64,000 bases of DNA from assembly GCA_963930055.1 (NCBI GenBank), contig CAWVKS010000007.1, positions 1 to 64,000 on the forward strand, given 5' to 3'. Source of the stretch: Pullichristensenella sp963930055 (GTDB lineage: Bacteria; Bacillota; Clostridia; Christensenellales; Aristaeellaceae). The translations under genes were made by a program, and so were the position numbers. Under the pieces are notes generated by a model. The model saw only the letters and a program-made list of their open reading frames with translations, was not told the DNA's origin and made no database searches. Below are positions 52,518 through 62,252 of this stretch, one piece after another. Position 1 is the stretch's first letter, and every line of letters begins with the position of its first letter.

Positions 52518-54710
52518 ATGAAACGCAAGCACTGCAGGAGAATGGCTGCTCTTTTTGCGGCGGTTATGCTGCTGTCCGCATTTCCGGCGGCGGCGGAACA
52601 GGCGTATACCACCTATACAAGCGAAGCGCTGAGGCTCTCTTTTCAGGTGGACGCTGGCTACAGCGTTACGGAAAGGGATGGCTATATATGGGTCTATCCC
52701 GGGGAAACCGCCTCTAATTTCCGCCTGACATGGGCGGAGGAGGGCGATGTGAACAAAGAGGACTTCTTTGCCCAGACGGGCGAAGCGCTGCGCGCCGCCA
52801 TGGGCGGGAGCATGGTGTACGATCCCGGCACGCAGAGCCAGCCTATGGATATGCGGGGCATCCCCATGGACGCCATGATGTATGCCTATACCGACGCGCA
52901 AAGCGGCCAGATCATAGAGGGCGCTTATCTGTGGGAACAGCGGGAGGGCTACAGCATACTTTACGGCGCGGCATATATCCCGGCGGAGGCCGACGCGGTG
53001 CTGTCCGGGCTGGTGCTGGCCTCGCAAACGTTTTCGCCCGTTGCGGAGGGCGCTCAGGAAAAAGTACCGGAGGGCGGAGCACTTTCCGAATGGATGGCGG
53101 CGCTTTATCAGGACTGCATGGAGATCGCGCAGGCCACGGCAGCGTTTGCCCGGAGTTATCAGGCGTCCGTGAACAATGCCGATACGGCTTACGCCGCCGA
53201 AATGCAGGCGTACGCGGCGCTGTGCAGGGAGAAGCTGGAAAAGGTTTCCGCCTGCCGGAGCGCACTGGAGGGCATGAAGGGAATGGTTTCTGGCGGAGAA
53301 GGCGCCTTTCAGTATGAGAACGCGCTGGAGGCCTGCCGCATCGCGGAAAGCCTGCTGGCCTTTTATATCGGGTACTACGATTCCAGCGACCCGCTCGGGG
53401 CGTATCAGCAAAAGGCCGCGCAGGGAATGTACGCCTCGGAAGCCGATTCCCTCAACGCCATGTATATCGCCATGGGCGATGTCAAGGAGAATTATCAGGC
53501 TCTGGCATGCCCGCCGGCCATGACGCAGACATGGCCCTTGTATATCCGTCAGATCGACGCCTTCCAGGAAAAGCTGTATGCTGATTACAAGGCGGCGCTG
53601 CTGGACGACGCGCTGATGGATTTTTCCGCAACGCAGCTTCTTATGCGCCAGCCTTACCTGATGCTGCGCTATGAAATACTGATGTACGCCGTCATAGAGC
53701 AGCAGTTTGTCAACCTGGCCAACATGCTGACGCTGGAGGATGATACCGGCGAGCAGCAGATATGGGTGGATTACTCGATGGCCGAAGAAATCTATCCTAA
53801 CCTGTATCCCTCCATGGATTCGGCGGTGAACCTGGCGCTGAGCACGGATGCGGGGAAAACCCGGCTGCTGGTCGAGGTGGAGATCGAGGGCTTTTCGCAA
53901 AAATACCAGCGGACGGTGAACGTGGGGCCGGAGATCACCTATCTGATGATCAAGCCCCCGGCCATGAGCGGCCTGACCAGCCTGGGAAGCGGACGCGAGA
54001 CGCAGATCACGCTGCGCGTGACCCAAATGGATACCGGCGAACTGCTGGTCGCGGAGAGCAAAACGATCACGTTGCACAGCATATACGATTTTACGATGCT
54101 GAACAGCGAGTTCGGCGTGATCGAACCGTACAACCTGCTGGCGTGGCTCCGGCCCGACGCGGAGGAGGTTTTGGCGCTGCGGCGCGAGGCCATCTACTGG
54201 CTGGAAACCAACGCTGGCGCGGGTTACAGTTCCCTGCCCGGCTATCAGCTCGCCTATCCGGACGGTACCGACGAGCCATCTACCACCGTACTGCAGGCCA
54301 TGGCCATACAAGGTGCGATCAGCGATATTGGCGTGCGCTATAACATGGGACCGTATTCCTTTGGCGGCTCGCAGCGCGTGCTGACCCCCGATGCGGTGAT
54401 CCAGAGCCGGTCGGGCATCTGCATTGAAACCGCGCTTCTGATGGCGTCCGCCCTGCAGTCGGCGCAGATGCACGCCATGATCATCATCACCCCGGGACAC
54501 GCGCAGGTGGCGCTGGAAACCTGGGAAAACAGCGGCACGTACTACCTGCTGGAGACGACCATGCTGCCCTATAACGCGACCGAGGAGGAAACGATGGCCT
54601 TTGCCCGCTTCCTGACGGCGGACGAATGGCGGGAGTATCTCTCCGGAGACGGCGTATATGTGATCGACTGCGACCTTGCGCAGACGCTCGGCATCCGTGG
54701 GCTTGCCTGA
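52518..54710 (+). CDS. Secreted protein with C-terminal transglutaminase-like domain
   Basis: 730 aa, ATG 52518. Signal peptide MKRKHCRRMAALFAAVMLLSAFPAAA|EQ. The N-terminal about 170 residues resemble a PsbP/DUF-type domain (ALRLSFQVDAGYSVTERDGYIWVYPGE), then a long helical region. The C-terminal part has a transglutaminase-like arrangement with Cys635 (SRSGICIETALLMASALQS) and His661 (ITPGHAQVALETW), then YYLLETTML. No membrane anchor at the C-terminus. First gene of a same-strand run of exported proteins behind a strong promoter. Catalytic activity is inferred. Confidence 0.75.
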   Translation: MKRKHCRRMAALFAAVMLLSAFPAAAEQAYTTYTSEALRLSFQVDAGYSVTERDGYIWVYPGETASNFRLTWAEEGDVNKEDFFAQTGEALRAAMGGSMVYDPGTQSQPMDMRGIPMDAMMYAYTDAQSGQIIEGAYLWEQREGYSILYGAAYIPAEADAVLSGLVLASQTFSPVAEGAQEKVPEGGALSEWMAALYQDCMEIAQATAAFARSYQASVNNADTAYAAEMQAYAALCREKLEKVSACRSALEGMKGMVSGGEGAFQYENALEACRIAESLLAFYIGYYDSSDPLGAYQQKAAQGMYASEADSLNAMYIAMGDVKENYQALACPPAMTQTWPLYIRQIDAFQEKLYADYKAALLDDALMDFSATQLLMRQPYLMLRYEILMYAVIEQQFVNLANMLTLEDDTGEQQIWVDYSMAEEIYPNLYPSMDSAVNLALSTDAGKTRLLVEVEIEGFSQKYQRTVNVGPEITYLMIKPPAMSGLTSLGSGRETQITLRVTQMDTGELLVAESKTITLHSIYDFTMLNSEFGVIEPYNLLAWLRPDAEEVLALRREAIYWLETNAGAGYSSLPGYQLAYPDGTDEPSTTVLQAMAIQGAISDIGVRYNMGPYSFGGSQRVLTPDAVIQSRSGICIETALLMASALQSAQMHAMIIITPGHAQVALETWENSGTYYLLETTMLPYNATEEETMAFARFLTADEWREYLSGDGVYVIDCDLAQTLGIRGLA

Positions 54711-54783
54711 GCGGGAGAATGACAAAAGCATTTCGGGCGCGGGCGCGCTCTGAAATCAGATTGAGAAAAAAGGAGAGGATATC

Positions 54784-56028
54784 ATGAAGAAATTATTGGC
54801 GGTACTGTTGGTGGCGCTATTGCTCGCCGCGCCGGCATTCGCCCAGACGGCGAGCTTGGCGGGTGAATGGACGATGACGAAGACAGTCGCAAGCGGCGTG
54901 GTCATGTCGCCGGAAGCCTATGGCCTCAGCATGACGATTGTCCTTAACCCCGACGGTACGGCTTTTGCCAGACAAACCATCAACGGTGCTCCTATGGAAG
55001 AGAACGGGACGTGGACGCAGGCCGGCAACACGGTCACGATCACCAGCCAGCTCACCGGAGAGGTTTCGACGTTCACGCTCCAGTCGGACGGCACGCTGCT
55101 GGCCATGGTGGACGGCGTGGCCATGTACTTTACGCAGACCGCAGCCGCGCCGCAGGCGACGAACGCGCCCGGCGGAGGGCTGCTGCCGGACGGCCTGCTG
55201 CCCTCCACGGGCGGCACGGCTCCCGCCACGGGCAGTTTTGAGGGCCAGTGGGTGCTGACGCAGGCTTCCGCAAACGGCCAGACCATTGACCCAGCGGCCA
55301 TGGGTGTGCAGATGACCGCGACCTTCAACGCCGGCGGAAGCGGCACAATCTGGGACGGCGAGGAATCGCTCGCCTGCACCTGGGTGCAGAACGGCTCCAC
55401 CGCCACCGTGACGGAGCAGGATGGATACACCTGGACGTTTGTCATGCAGGCGGACGGCACGATCAGCGTCGATGTAGACGGCATAACGCTGTTTATGGCG
55501 CGTCAGGGCGGCGCGGCTCTGCCCTCGACCATGCCCCCCGCTGTGGGCGGGCAGACCGTAACTGGAAACGGCTTTACCCTGCAGGTTCCGCAGGGCTGGA
55601 TGGAATTGAACGAAGCCACGCTTCAGCAGCTGATACAGACCAACGGTCAGGCGGCTGTGGACGCTGCCGGGCTCAGCCAGCAGTTGCAGTATACCCAGTC
55701 GATGGGCATTCTGCTGTATTACTCGGCGGATCTTAATGCCAACATGAACGTGGCGCAGGAGAGCGCGCAGGGCATTACCATGGATACGCTCCCGACGCTG
55801 GAGGCGGACTACGCCGCCGCCTATGCCAGCATGGGCATAACCAATTACGATATGGCGGGCCCGGTGGAGTTTTCCGGAAGAACGTATTATACGGGCACCT
55901 ATGACGCGGTTTATCCCACGATGCAGTACTATTACATCGTCAACAACGTGTTCTATACGATTACGCTGACGAACGTTTCGGACGCGGACGCGGCCACGAT
56001 TCTGAGCAGCTTTACCGTGAACGGATAA
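54784..56028 (+). CDS. Secreted protein with duplicated lipocalin-like domain
   Basis: 414 aa, ATG 54784 after AAAGGAGAGG. Signal peptide MKKLLAVLLVALLLAAPAFA|QT. Two related beta-rich units: residues 24-116 (LAGEWTMTKTVASG...LNPDGTA...GTWTQAGNTVTITSQ...LQSDGTLLAMVDGVAMYF) and 155-250 (FEGQWVLTQASANG...FNAGGSG...CTWVQNGSTATVTEQ...MQADGTISVDVDGITLFM). The third domain (GNGFTLQVPQGWMELNEATLQQL...TYYTGTYDAVYPTMQYYYIVNNVFYTITLTN) resembles PsbP-like folds. Extracellular; the ligand is unknown. Confidence 0.75.
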   Translation: MKKLLAVLLVALLLAAPAFAQTASLAGEWTMTKTVASGVVMSPEAYGLSMTIVLNPDGTAFARQTINGAPMEENGTWTQAGNTVTITSQLTGEVSTFTLQSDGTLLAMVDGVAMYFTQTAAAPQATNAPGGGLLPDGLLPSTGGTAPATGSFEGQWVLTQASANGQTIDPAAMGVQMTATFNAGGSGTIWDGEESLACTWVQNGSTATVTEQDGYTWTFVMQADGTISVDVDGITLFMARQGGAALPSTMPPAVGGQTVTGNGFTLQVPQGWMELNEATLQQLIQTNGQAAVDAAGLSQQLQYTQSMGILLYYSADLNANMNVAQESAQGITMDTLPTLEADYAAAYASMGITNYDMAGPVEFSGRTYYTGTYDAVYPTMQYYYIVNNVFYTITLTNVSDADAATILSSFTVNG

Positions 56029-56042
56029 CGATACGGCTGAAC

Positions 56043-56075
56043 GCGCGCCTCTCACCGACCCGGCGGGAGGCGCGC
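56043..56075 (+). other. Intercistronic hairpin
   Basis: GCGCGCCTC mirrors GAGGCGCGC; no T-run, so transcription probably continues into the next gene. Confidence 0.5.
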
Positions 56076-56095
56076 GGCGCAAAGGAGAGATTCCG

Positions 56096-57217
56096 ATGTT
56101 CAGGCGCAGTCTTGTTTTCTGGATACTTACGGTCTGCCTGCTGGCCGTGGCCATACCGGCCATGGGCGAGCGCGCGCCGTCCTTTGACACATGGTGGGAA
56201 ACGGCGGAGTATCTGCGCAGCTGCACGCAGGACAGGGCGAAGGAAATTCGCTTTACACTGTCGGAGCCGGAGGCTTTGACCATGCAGAAGTCTGATCTGC
56301 GTCAGGAGTTTTTGCAGATGGCGCCGCTGATGAGCCGCCTGTACGCCTCCATCGACTATGACAGGAACAGCGTGAAGGTTGTAATCACGCCGGTATACCG
56401 GGCGGGCGTAAGGATGCTGGACGCATGGAGAACCGGCGACGAAAGCGCGCTTTCGCATCAGGAACGGTCGGCACTGGATGAGGCGGAAGCCATTGTAGAG
56501 CGCTTACAGGCGCGGTACTCCTCCTCGCTTGAACTGGAGCGGGCGATCTTTGACGAATTGTGCGCCCAGTTGACGTTCAATGAGATGCTTGAAAAGGAGC
56601 CGGGCGAGGACGCCCCCGGCGTCAGCGCCGCCTTCGCGCTGACCCATGGCTGGGCCAACTGCCAGGGCTATTCCGACGCTTTCTACCTGCTGGCGGGCAT
56701 GGCGGGATTTGAGGTGGGATTCCAAAATGGATACAACGCCGGGGTTCTGCATGCGTGGAACACGGTGGAACTAGGCGGGCAATGGTATGTTGTGGACGTC
56801 TCCACAGCGGATATTGCAGGCGACCTGGTCGCGCCGGAAACCGGCGTTTATACGCTGTTTAACGCAGGCCGCGACCGTTGCGCGGGTGCTCTTTCCTGGG
56901 ATCCCGTCTGGGAAACCGCGGATATCGCGGACGGTTCAGGCGGTAGTTACTTCTTTCACGCGGGAATTCCCGGATTTGGCGCGACATTCGACGACCTGGA
57001 CGCGATGGCGCAGTACTGCTACAATAAGCGCGTATATGACGGCGAGCGGGATATATGGGTACTGCTCCTTGGCTATGGTGAGGAACTGCCTATAGACGGC
57101 ATCAACGCAGCGATGACGCGGGTGACGAACCGCCATAACGGCGAGACGCGGTGGCGGTTCTGGGGCTGGCCGACGGGGGGAGCGCAGTGCATACTGCTGC
57201 GCTGGGACGTTTTTTAA
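56096..57217 (+). CDS. Secreted transglutaminase-like protein
   Basis: 373 aa, ATG 56096 after AAAGGAGAG. N-terminal signal MFRRSLVFWILTVCLLAVAIPAMG|ER. Residues about 130-240 form a transglutaminase core with a full Cys-His-Asp triad: Cys189 (HGWANCQGYSDAFYLLAGMAG), His219 (AGVLHAWNTVEL) and Asp234 (WYVVDVSTAD). Such bacterial proteins act as cysteine proteases, transamidases or peptidoglycan-modifying enzymes; which applies is not known. Lies in the same run as another transglutaminase-like protein. Confidence 0.85.
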   Translation: MFRRSLVFWILTVCLLAVAIPAMGERAPSFDTWWETAEYLRSCTQDRAKEIRFTLSEPEALTMQKSDLRQEFLQMAPLMSRLYASIDYDRNSVKVVITPVYRAGVRMLDAWRTGDESALSHQERSALDEAEAIVERLQARYSSSLELERAIFDELCAQLTFNEMLEKEPGEDAPGVSAAFALTHGWANCQGYSDAFYLLAGMAGFEVGFQNGYNAGVLHAWNTVELGGQWYVVDVSTADIAGDLVAPETGVYTLFNAGRDRCAGALSWDPVWETADIADGSGGSYFFHAGIPGFGATFDDLDAMAQYCYNKRVYDGERDIWVLLLGYGEELPIDGINAAMTRVTNRHNGETRWRFWGWPTGGAQCILLRWDVF

Positions 57218-57254
57218 CAATTACCAATAAGTAGACGGATCATGCAGGAGAAAA

Positions 57255-58829
57255 ATGATGAAAAAATGGACGATGCTGCTGGCCTTGCTGCTGGCAACGG
57301 TGTTTTGCTTTCCCGGCGCTCTGGCAGAGCAGGAAGCCGTGGAATCCACAGGGGATAATGGTGGCGGGCAGTTGGTCTCCCATGTTTACGAGCCGGGCGA
57401 TATTGCGTCCGGGCTGCTGGCTCAGGCGTTTGGGCAGGAACACGGTACAATGATTGTGGCGGAGGTACGCGGCGAGGGTATCCCCCTTGAAGCGGAGATG
57501 CCGGATCTCGTCCTGCGGCTGGGCGTGGCCTTCAGCCAGGGTGCGCGTCTGGAACTGGGCCTGCGGGAAAGCCAGGAAAACGTGGGCTTTGACATCGCGC
57601 TGGATGCGGACGCGCAGGGTTTGGCTATAGCGAGCGATCTTCTGCCGGATGAACGCTATACGATGAACTGGGAGACGCTGCTGGGAATGAATCTGGAGGA
57701 AATGACGGCCGGATTGCTCGGCACGCTGGAAATGCAGACGGCGCAGACGGCGGCCGCTATCAGCGCATTGGAACCGCTGATGGAGCCGTATGTCGCGATC
57801 GTTGACGAATTTATGCAGGAACTGTCCGTGAAGGAATTCTACGACGTGCCCGAGGAATACGGCTTTCCCGCCGTGGCCTACGAGATCTACATTACCTGTA
57901 CACATGCGCAGGCGGCAGAACTGCTCACACGGCTGGCCGACCAGCTGGAAGGCGACGGGCAACTGGCTCCGGTGCTGGACGTGATGCTCGCCTCTCAGGG
58001 GCTGGGATCTGCCGCGATTGTGGAAATGATGCGTGGCGCAGCCGGGTCGCTTGCGCAGTCCGAAGGCCATTTCGTACTGGGCGCCGGGACGAATTATGAT
58101 GCGGCTGCCGAGCCGTGGTACGTCATTGTTACCAATACGCAGGAGGACGGCGCGACCGATGAATGGTATCTGAGCTTTGAGCCCTATGCAGAGGAAAACA
58201 CCCCGTATTTCTTCGACCTTGGCTATTCGCAGACGCTCGTGGACGGAAGCCTGGGCGACGGCATGCAGCTGATTGTGGGCATCTTAAGCATTCCGGACAC
58301 TGCGCTGACGGGCTGGGGTGTGCAGCTGACCGTCAGCGAGGGCGAGACGGACACGGGGCTGCTGCGGATAAGTGCGCTCAAGAGACCCACCACCACGGAG
58401 GAAGGCCTGCCGGGCTATGGAGGCGAGGTCTACATAGGCGTCGGCAATCCGGAAATCGTAATGGAATACGAACATGAGATGAATGCGTTTATGACCCCCG
58501 ACGGCGGAGAGGCGTTTACACTGGAAGGCACGCTGTGTCCGGACGCGGCGCAGAGCGCGGATACCTACGCCTTTACGCTGGAAGCGGGCGTGGAGCCCGG
58601 CCCGGACGGACTGCAGGGCAGGGGCAGGCTTATGATTGGAACGGAGGATATGCCTGAGCTGACGGGGCTGAGCTTTGAACTGCATGAGGCCGAGCCTCTG
58701 CAGCTCGGCGGCACGGATGTGGCGCTGGAATCCCTTTCGGAGGAACAGTTGAGCGCACTGATCGAACGGTTCACAACGGCGCTGTCGGGCTGCCTGGAGG
58801 CGATGCCGGTTCGGCAGACGGCGGAATAA
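57255..58829 (+). CDS. Secreted protein of unknown function
   Basis: 524 aa, ATG 57255 (or 57258) after AGGAGAAAA. Signal peptide MMKKWTMLLALLLATVFCFPGALA|EQ. The mature part is acidic and mixed alpha/beta, with segments such as GVAFSQGARLELGLRESQENVGFDIALDADAQGLAIASDLLPDERYTMNWETLLGMNLEEM. A C-terminal half rich in beta strands follows (GLLRISALKRPTTTEEGLPGYGGEVYIGVGNPEIVMEYEHEMNAFM). No known domain recognised. The tail LSEEQLSALIERFTTALSGCLEAM looks like an amphipathic helix. Confidence 0.75.
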   Translation: MMKKWTMLLALLLATVFCFPGALAEQEAVESTGDNGGGQLVSHVYEPGDIASGLLAQAFGQEHGTMIVAEVRGEGIPLEAEMPDLVLRLGVAFSQGARLELGLRESQENVGFDIALDADAQGLAIASDLLPDERYTMNWETLLGMNLEEMTAGLLGTLEMQTAQTAAAISALEPLMEPYVAIVDEFMQELSVKEFYDVPEEYGFPAVAYEIYITCTHAQAAELLTRLADQLEGDGQLAPVLDVMLASQGLGSAAIVEMMRGAAGSLAQSEGHFVLGAGTNYDAAAEPWYVIVTNTQEDGATDEWYLSFEPYAEENTPYFFDLGYSQTLVDGSLGDGMQLIVGILSIPDTALTGWGVQLTVSEGETDTGLLRISALKRPTTTEEGLPGYGGEVYIGVGNPEIVMEYEHEMNAFMTPDGGEAFTLEGTLCPDAAQSADTYAFTLEAGVEPGPDGLQGRGRLMIGTEDMPELTGLSFELHEAEPLQLGGTDVALESLSEEQLSALIERFTTALSGCLEAMPVRQTAE

Positions 58830-58836
58830 GAAGCGG

Positions 58837-58860
58837 GGAGGGCGGCAATCGCTGCCCTCC
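58837..58860 (+). other. Intercistronic hairpin
   Basis: GGAGGGC-GC/GC-GCCCTCC stem between two cluster genes, without T-run. Confidence 0.5.
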
Positions 58861-58899
58861 TGCCTGTAAAAGATGGAGAAAATCGGAGGCATAAAGATC

Positions 58900-59733
58900 A
58901 TGAAAGGATGGCTGGCGCTGTGCTGCGCGGTATGCATGCTGGTTGGTGCTATGGCGGCGGCAGAAAGCCCGACGGAGAACGGATTCTCCGCGCTGGAGCT
59001 GCCGGCGGACGAGATATTGGATATGAACCTTGATAGGAACCGCGGCACGGAAGCGATCCAGTGGACGCAGACAGAGGACGGCGCGGGCGTGAAGATGACT
59101 GTGGCTGAAGAAGATGGGACGCAGGCGGAATGGAGCATGGACTGCTCGCAGGCGCAGGTGTGGATTGCCGACCTGGACAGGAACGGTGTCAAGGAGATCT
59201 GCGTGAGCGGCGATCCCATGTCTGACGACGACGTAACATGGTGCCTGACGTATGAGGCGGGAGAGCTCAAGCCGCTGCCGTTTGAAGGCGCGGAATACGC
59301 GCAGGGCCGGATTACGGGCATGGACGCGGAAGGAATGACCATGGCCGGATATGTGGACGCGCTGGGAACCCACATGGGCATTCGCCGCCTGACGGTAGAG
59401 GACGGGAAGCTGGTCACGGTCGGAGACGGGCTGTGGCACTTTGAATACGACCTGCAAAGCGAGGAAACTTGGGCGCAGCAGGCTTTGACGGCGAAAACGG
59501 CAGTGCCGGTTACCTATGTGGATTTGACCGGGAAGGAATCCCGGGGGGAACTGGCGGCGGAAATAAAGATACTGATCACCGCCACAGACGGCGTTTCCCG
59601 GGCATGGTTCACCGTGCAGGACGGCCGCAGGGGTTATTTGACCATAGCGCCCGATGAAACCGCGGGCTGGGGCTATATTATCGGCGGCGTTGGCGAGCAG
59701 GCGTTGTTTGAGGGAATACGCTACGCAGGCTGA
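58900..59733 (+). CDS. Secreted protein of unknown function
   Basis: 277 aa. ATG 58900 (MKGWLALCCAVCMLVGAMAAA|ES) after GGAGG. The mature part reads like a repeat/propeller-type extracellular domain (ELPADEILDMNLDRNRGTEAIQWTQTEDGAGVKMTVAEEDGTQAEWSMDCSQAQVWIADLDRNGVKEICVSGDPMSDDD) with DxNxDG-like acidic loops (ADLDRNGVKEICVSG) similar to FG-GAP/VCBS calcium-binding repeats. Function unknown. Confidence 0.72.
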   Translation: MKGWLALCCAVCMLVGAMAAAESPTENGFSALELPADEILDMNLDRNRGTEAIQWTQTEDGAGVKMTVAEEDGTQAEWSMDCSQAQVWIADLDRNGVKEICVSGDPMSDDDVTWCLTYEAGELKPLPFEGAEYAQGRITGMDAEGMTMAGYVDALGTHMGIRRLTVEDGKLVTVGDGLWHFEYDLQSEETWAQQALTAKTAVPVTYVDLTGKESRGELAAEIKILITATDGVSRAWFTVQDGRRGYLTIAPDETAGWGYIIGGVGEQALFEGIRYAG

Positions 59734-59768
59734 GGGCGCATACGAGCTTTCAGGGAAGGAGGGCAAAT

Positions 59769-60389
59769 ATGGCCTGGGATTTATCAGCCGACAGGGAACG
59801 GGAGCAGATGGAAAGCCTGCGCAATGCGTGGCTGGAGCGCGAGGAGGTCATCCTGAATCACTTCAGGGTGTCGGCGGCTATGTTTCGGTGGGGCTATCGG
59901 ATACTGGGCATTATCGCCGCACTGGTGGCGGCCATCATGTTGGCCGTGGGGCTGATTGAGAGGAATCTCATCGTTGTGCTGTTTGGCGTTGTACTGATAT
60001 ACAAAGAAATCAAACTCTGTAAGCCTAAATTCAACGGGAGCTATGTCAGCGCGTATGCGGAAGTGGAAGCGGCGGTGGCTGCGGTGCGTCGTGGAGAAAG
60101 CGGAAGTTTTCCGCCGGAGTATACGCCGGACACACAGAAGCTGCGCGAGCCTATGCTGGGCGCGATCTGTGGAAAACTGGCGGTTATCGCAGGCTTTCTG
60201 CTCTTTTGCGCGGTCGCATTCGCCGGAATGGGGGTTTTGGGCATCGCTTTTGTTCTGATAGATGTGGATTTCAGGGAGTTTTTCTGGCTGTTTGTCCCTC
60301 TGAGCGTCCTTTTTGCGCTCATCGGGGCGCCGTTAGGGGCGGCGGGCGTCGTATACGCCAGGAGCGCCTGGGCAGTCAGGAAGCGATAA
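59769..60389 (+). CDS. Integral membrane protein of unknown function
   Basis: 206 aa, ATG 59769 after AGGAGGGC. A cytoplasmic charged N-terminus, then four hydrophobic helices: YRILGIIAALVAAIMLAVGLI, NLIVVLFGVVLIY, LAVIAGFLLFCAVAFAGMGVLGIAFVLI and FFWLFVPLSVLFALIGAPLGAAGVVYA. Paired with the next gene, which has a similar start and topology. No family recognised. Confidence 0.72.
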   Translation: MAWDLSADREREQMESLRNAWLEREEVILNHFRVSAAMFRWGYRILGIIAALVAAIMLAVGLIERNLIVVLFGVVLIYKEIKLCKPKFNGSYVSAYAEVEAAVAAVRRGESGSFPPEYTPDTQKLREPMLGAICGKLAVIAGFLLFCAVAFAGMGVLGIAFVLIDVDFREFFWLFVPLSVLFALIGAPLGAAGVVYARSAWAVRKR

Positions 60390-60408
60390 GAAAGGGGGAG
60401 TGGATAGA

Positions 60409-60978
60409 ATGGAAGATACATGGCGCGAAAATCAGGAATATGCCCTGCGCCAGACGAGAATATGCTTTGTCGTGATGCGGCTTTTCCGGTGGCTGCTGGC
60501 ACTTTTGACGATTGTATGCGTAGGGATGGGGATATGGTGGCTGCTGCGCGGAGAGACGCGCGCCCCGGCGGCTCTGGGCATGGCAGTCTGCGGCGCGGCT
60601 ATGTGGATGCTGATAGGGGCGTTCATGAAACCGTATGCCCGGACTGCCGCTGAAATCGTGGCCGCGCTGAATACAGGGGGCCCTCCGGAAGGGGGATACA
60701 GCCCTCATACGGCGTGGATGGTAAACTGTTATATCAACATGCATCCGGCATTTTTCCTGCTCTTTGCCCTGCTTTGGCTGATCCTTGGGGCGGCCTGCCT
60801 GGGCGGGGGCGGATATCTGCTGGCTTCGGAGATAGGGTATCCGTCGCCCCACATACCGTCACTGGTGATGGGCGCCGGGCTGTTTACGCTGGGCGTGGCG
60901 CCGGCGGTGATGGGGCTGGTTTATATTGTTGAAGGACTTTCCGGACTTGGAAAGGGCCGCAGAAAACCGGATAAATGA
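60409..60978 (+). CDS. Integral membrane protein of unknown function
   Basis: 189 aa, ATG 60409 after AAGGGGGAG. N-terminus MEDTWRENQEYALRQTRICFVVMRLFRWLLALLTIVCVGMGIWWLL, a second helix (AALGMAVCGAAMWMLIGAFM), then FFLLFALLWLILGAACLGGGGYLLAS and LVMGAGLFTLGVAPAVMGLVYIV. Similar overall plan to the 59769-60389 protein (helix pair, 40-residue loop, helix pair), suggesting divergent paralogs. Function unknown. Confidence 0.72.
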   Translation: MEDTWRENQEYALRQTRICFVVMRLFRWLLALLTIVCVGMGIWWLLRGETRAPAALGMAVCGAAMWMLIGAFMKPYARTAAEIVAALNTGGPPEGGYSPHTAWMVNCYINMHPAFFLLFALLWLILGAACLGGGGYLLASEIGYPSPHIPSLVMGAGLFTLGVAPAVMGLVYIVEGLSGLGKGRRKPDK

Positions 60979-61183
60979 TCGCGCGCATTGGCTGGCATAT
61001 ATGAGGGAATGGGCTGCCGGCTTATATATGAGCGGAAAAGCGCAGTGGAGACGTGCGCAGGAATATAAGCCCATAAAGGAATGGATTATCCTTGCATTTT
61101 CCCTCTATCGCCTTGACTATGGGGCGCGCTCCCGGATGGCTTCTGGATGATGCTGACATACCATAACAGGAGGAAAACAGAAT
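60979..61183. other. Gap inside the exported-protein cluster
   Basis: No supported ORF, promoter or terminator seen; ends with the AGGAGG of the next gene. Confidence 0.5.
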
Positions 61184-62116
61184 ATGCTGAAAAGGATTAT
61201 GCTGTTTTTGCTGGCAGCGTGCCTGCCGCTGGCGGCGCCGGCGCTGGCCGAGGGAGGAGAGCGGCCGCAGATCATCCTGATGGCCTGCTATCAGCAGGTG
61301 GGATGGGGCGTTTACGCAGATGCGGCGTTCCTGGATGAAGAGGGCGGAATTTGGCACTACGAAAACGAAATGGGGCTGCCCAGAGAAGACGCCGAACGGC
61401 TGGAACTGCTGGGTAAAACTGAAGACGTGGAGCACGTGGGGCAGTTGGACAAACGCAGGGTGGAGGAAATCCGGAGCCTGATCGCTGCCATACAGCCTGA
61501 AGAAGTGAAACGTGGTCCGGGACATATATTGGATTACGGTCTTGACACATACAGCGCCATCCGTTACGGAGACGGTGGAGAGGCGGAAATCATCTGCCTG
61601 GCGAAGTGGGGAGACTGGACCTATGAAAATACAGATATCAACGCCCGCGCGGTTTATCTGGCCCTGTTTACGGAAGTGCTGGGCAATGATCTGGACAGCG
61701 ACGAATATGAATTTCTGTATCAGCCCACGCCGTTTGAGCGCATGTCTCTGACGGATTTCTGCGGCGTTGAAAAGAATATTTTTGAAGACGCGACGGTGGC
61801 GGTGCGGGAAAACGGCACGGAACGGACGCTCGAGGGCACGGAGGCGGAGGAAAAGCTGGCATGGCTTCAAAGCCTCGCGGTTACAGGCAAGCGCAGCGCC
61901 CTGAAACCTGAAGGCGGCGAAACAACGTACCTGCTGGTCACGCCGGAGGGGGCGGAGGCAGAATTTGTGTTCAGCGACAGTCTGCTGGCGCGGCCAGACG
62001 GCATGTATACGGTGGAAGCACTAAGCACGGAGGAACTTGAAAAGTTAGAGGACTTGAAAAATGCGCAGGATGCCATCGACAGGACGAGGGAAGGCATCAA
62101 AAAAAGAACGGAATGA
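61184..62116 (+). CDS. Secreted protein of unknown function
   Basis: 310 aa, ATG 61184 after AGGAGG. Signal peptide MLKRIMLFLLAACLPLAAPALA|EG. Mature part: ERPQIILMACYQQVGWGVYADAAFLDEEGGIWHYENEMGLPREDAERLELLGKTEDVEHVGQLDKRRVEEIRSLIAAI, then a beta-rich section and an acidic C-terminal helix (TEELEKLEDLKNAQDAIDRTREGIKKRTE). No family recognised. Last exported protein of the run; the next gene has its own promoter. Confidence 0.75.
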   Translation: MLKRIMLFLLAACLPLAAPALAEGGERPQIILMACYQQVGWGVYADAAFLDEEGGIWHYENEMGLPREDAERLELLGKTEDVEHVGQLDKRRVEEIRSLIAAIQPEEVKRGPGHILDYGLDTYSAIRYGDGGEAEIICLAKWGDWTYENTDINARAVYLALFTEVLGNDLDSDEYEFLYQPTPFERMSLTDFCGVEKNIFEDATVAVRENGTERTLEGTEAEEKLAWLQSLAVTGKRSALKPEGGETTYLLVTPEGAEAEFVFSDSLLARPDGMYTVEALSTEELEKLEDLKNAQDAIDRTREGIKKRTE

Positions 62117-62172
62117 TGAAGCGCTGGACCGCTGCGCAGGAAACGCAGGCTTTGCCATCGAAAGGAACGGAT

Positions 62173-62201
62173 TTGAAAGGGCCTCCTTTTCATGGTATAA
62201 T
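62173..62201 (+). promoter_or_regulatory. Promoter of the double-HTH regulator gene
   Basis: TTGAAA (62173-62178), 17 bp, perfect TATAAT (62196-62201), 51 bp before the start. Confidence 0.85.
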
Positions 62202-62252
62202 CAGGGCAGGAAAAACGGCGTCCGGCCATGAGAAAAGGAGATAAAAGAGGTC

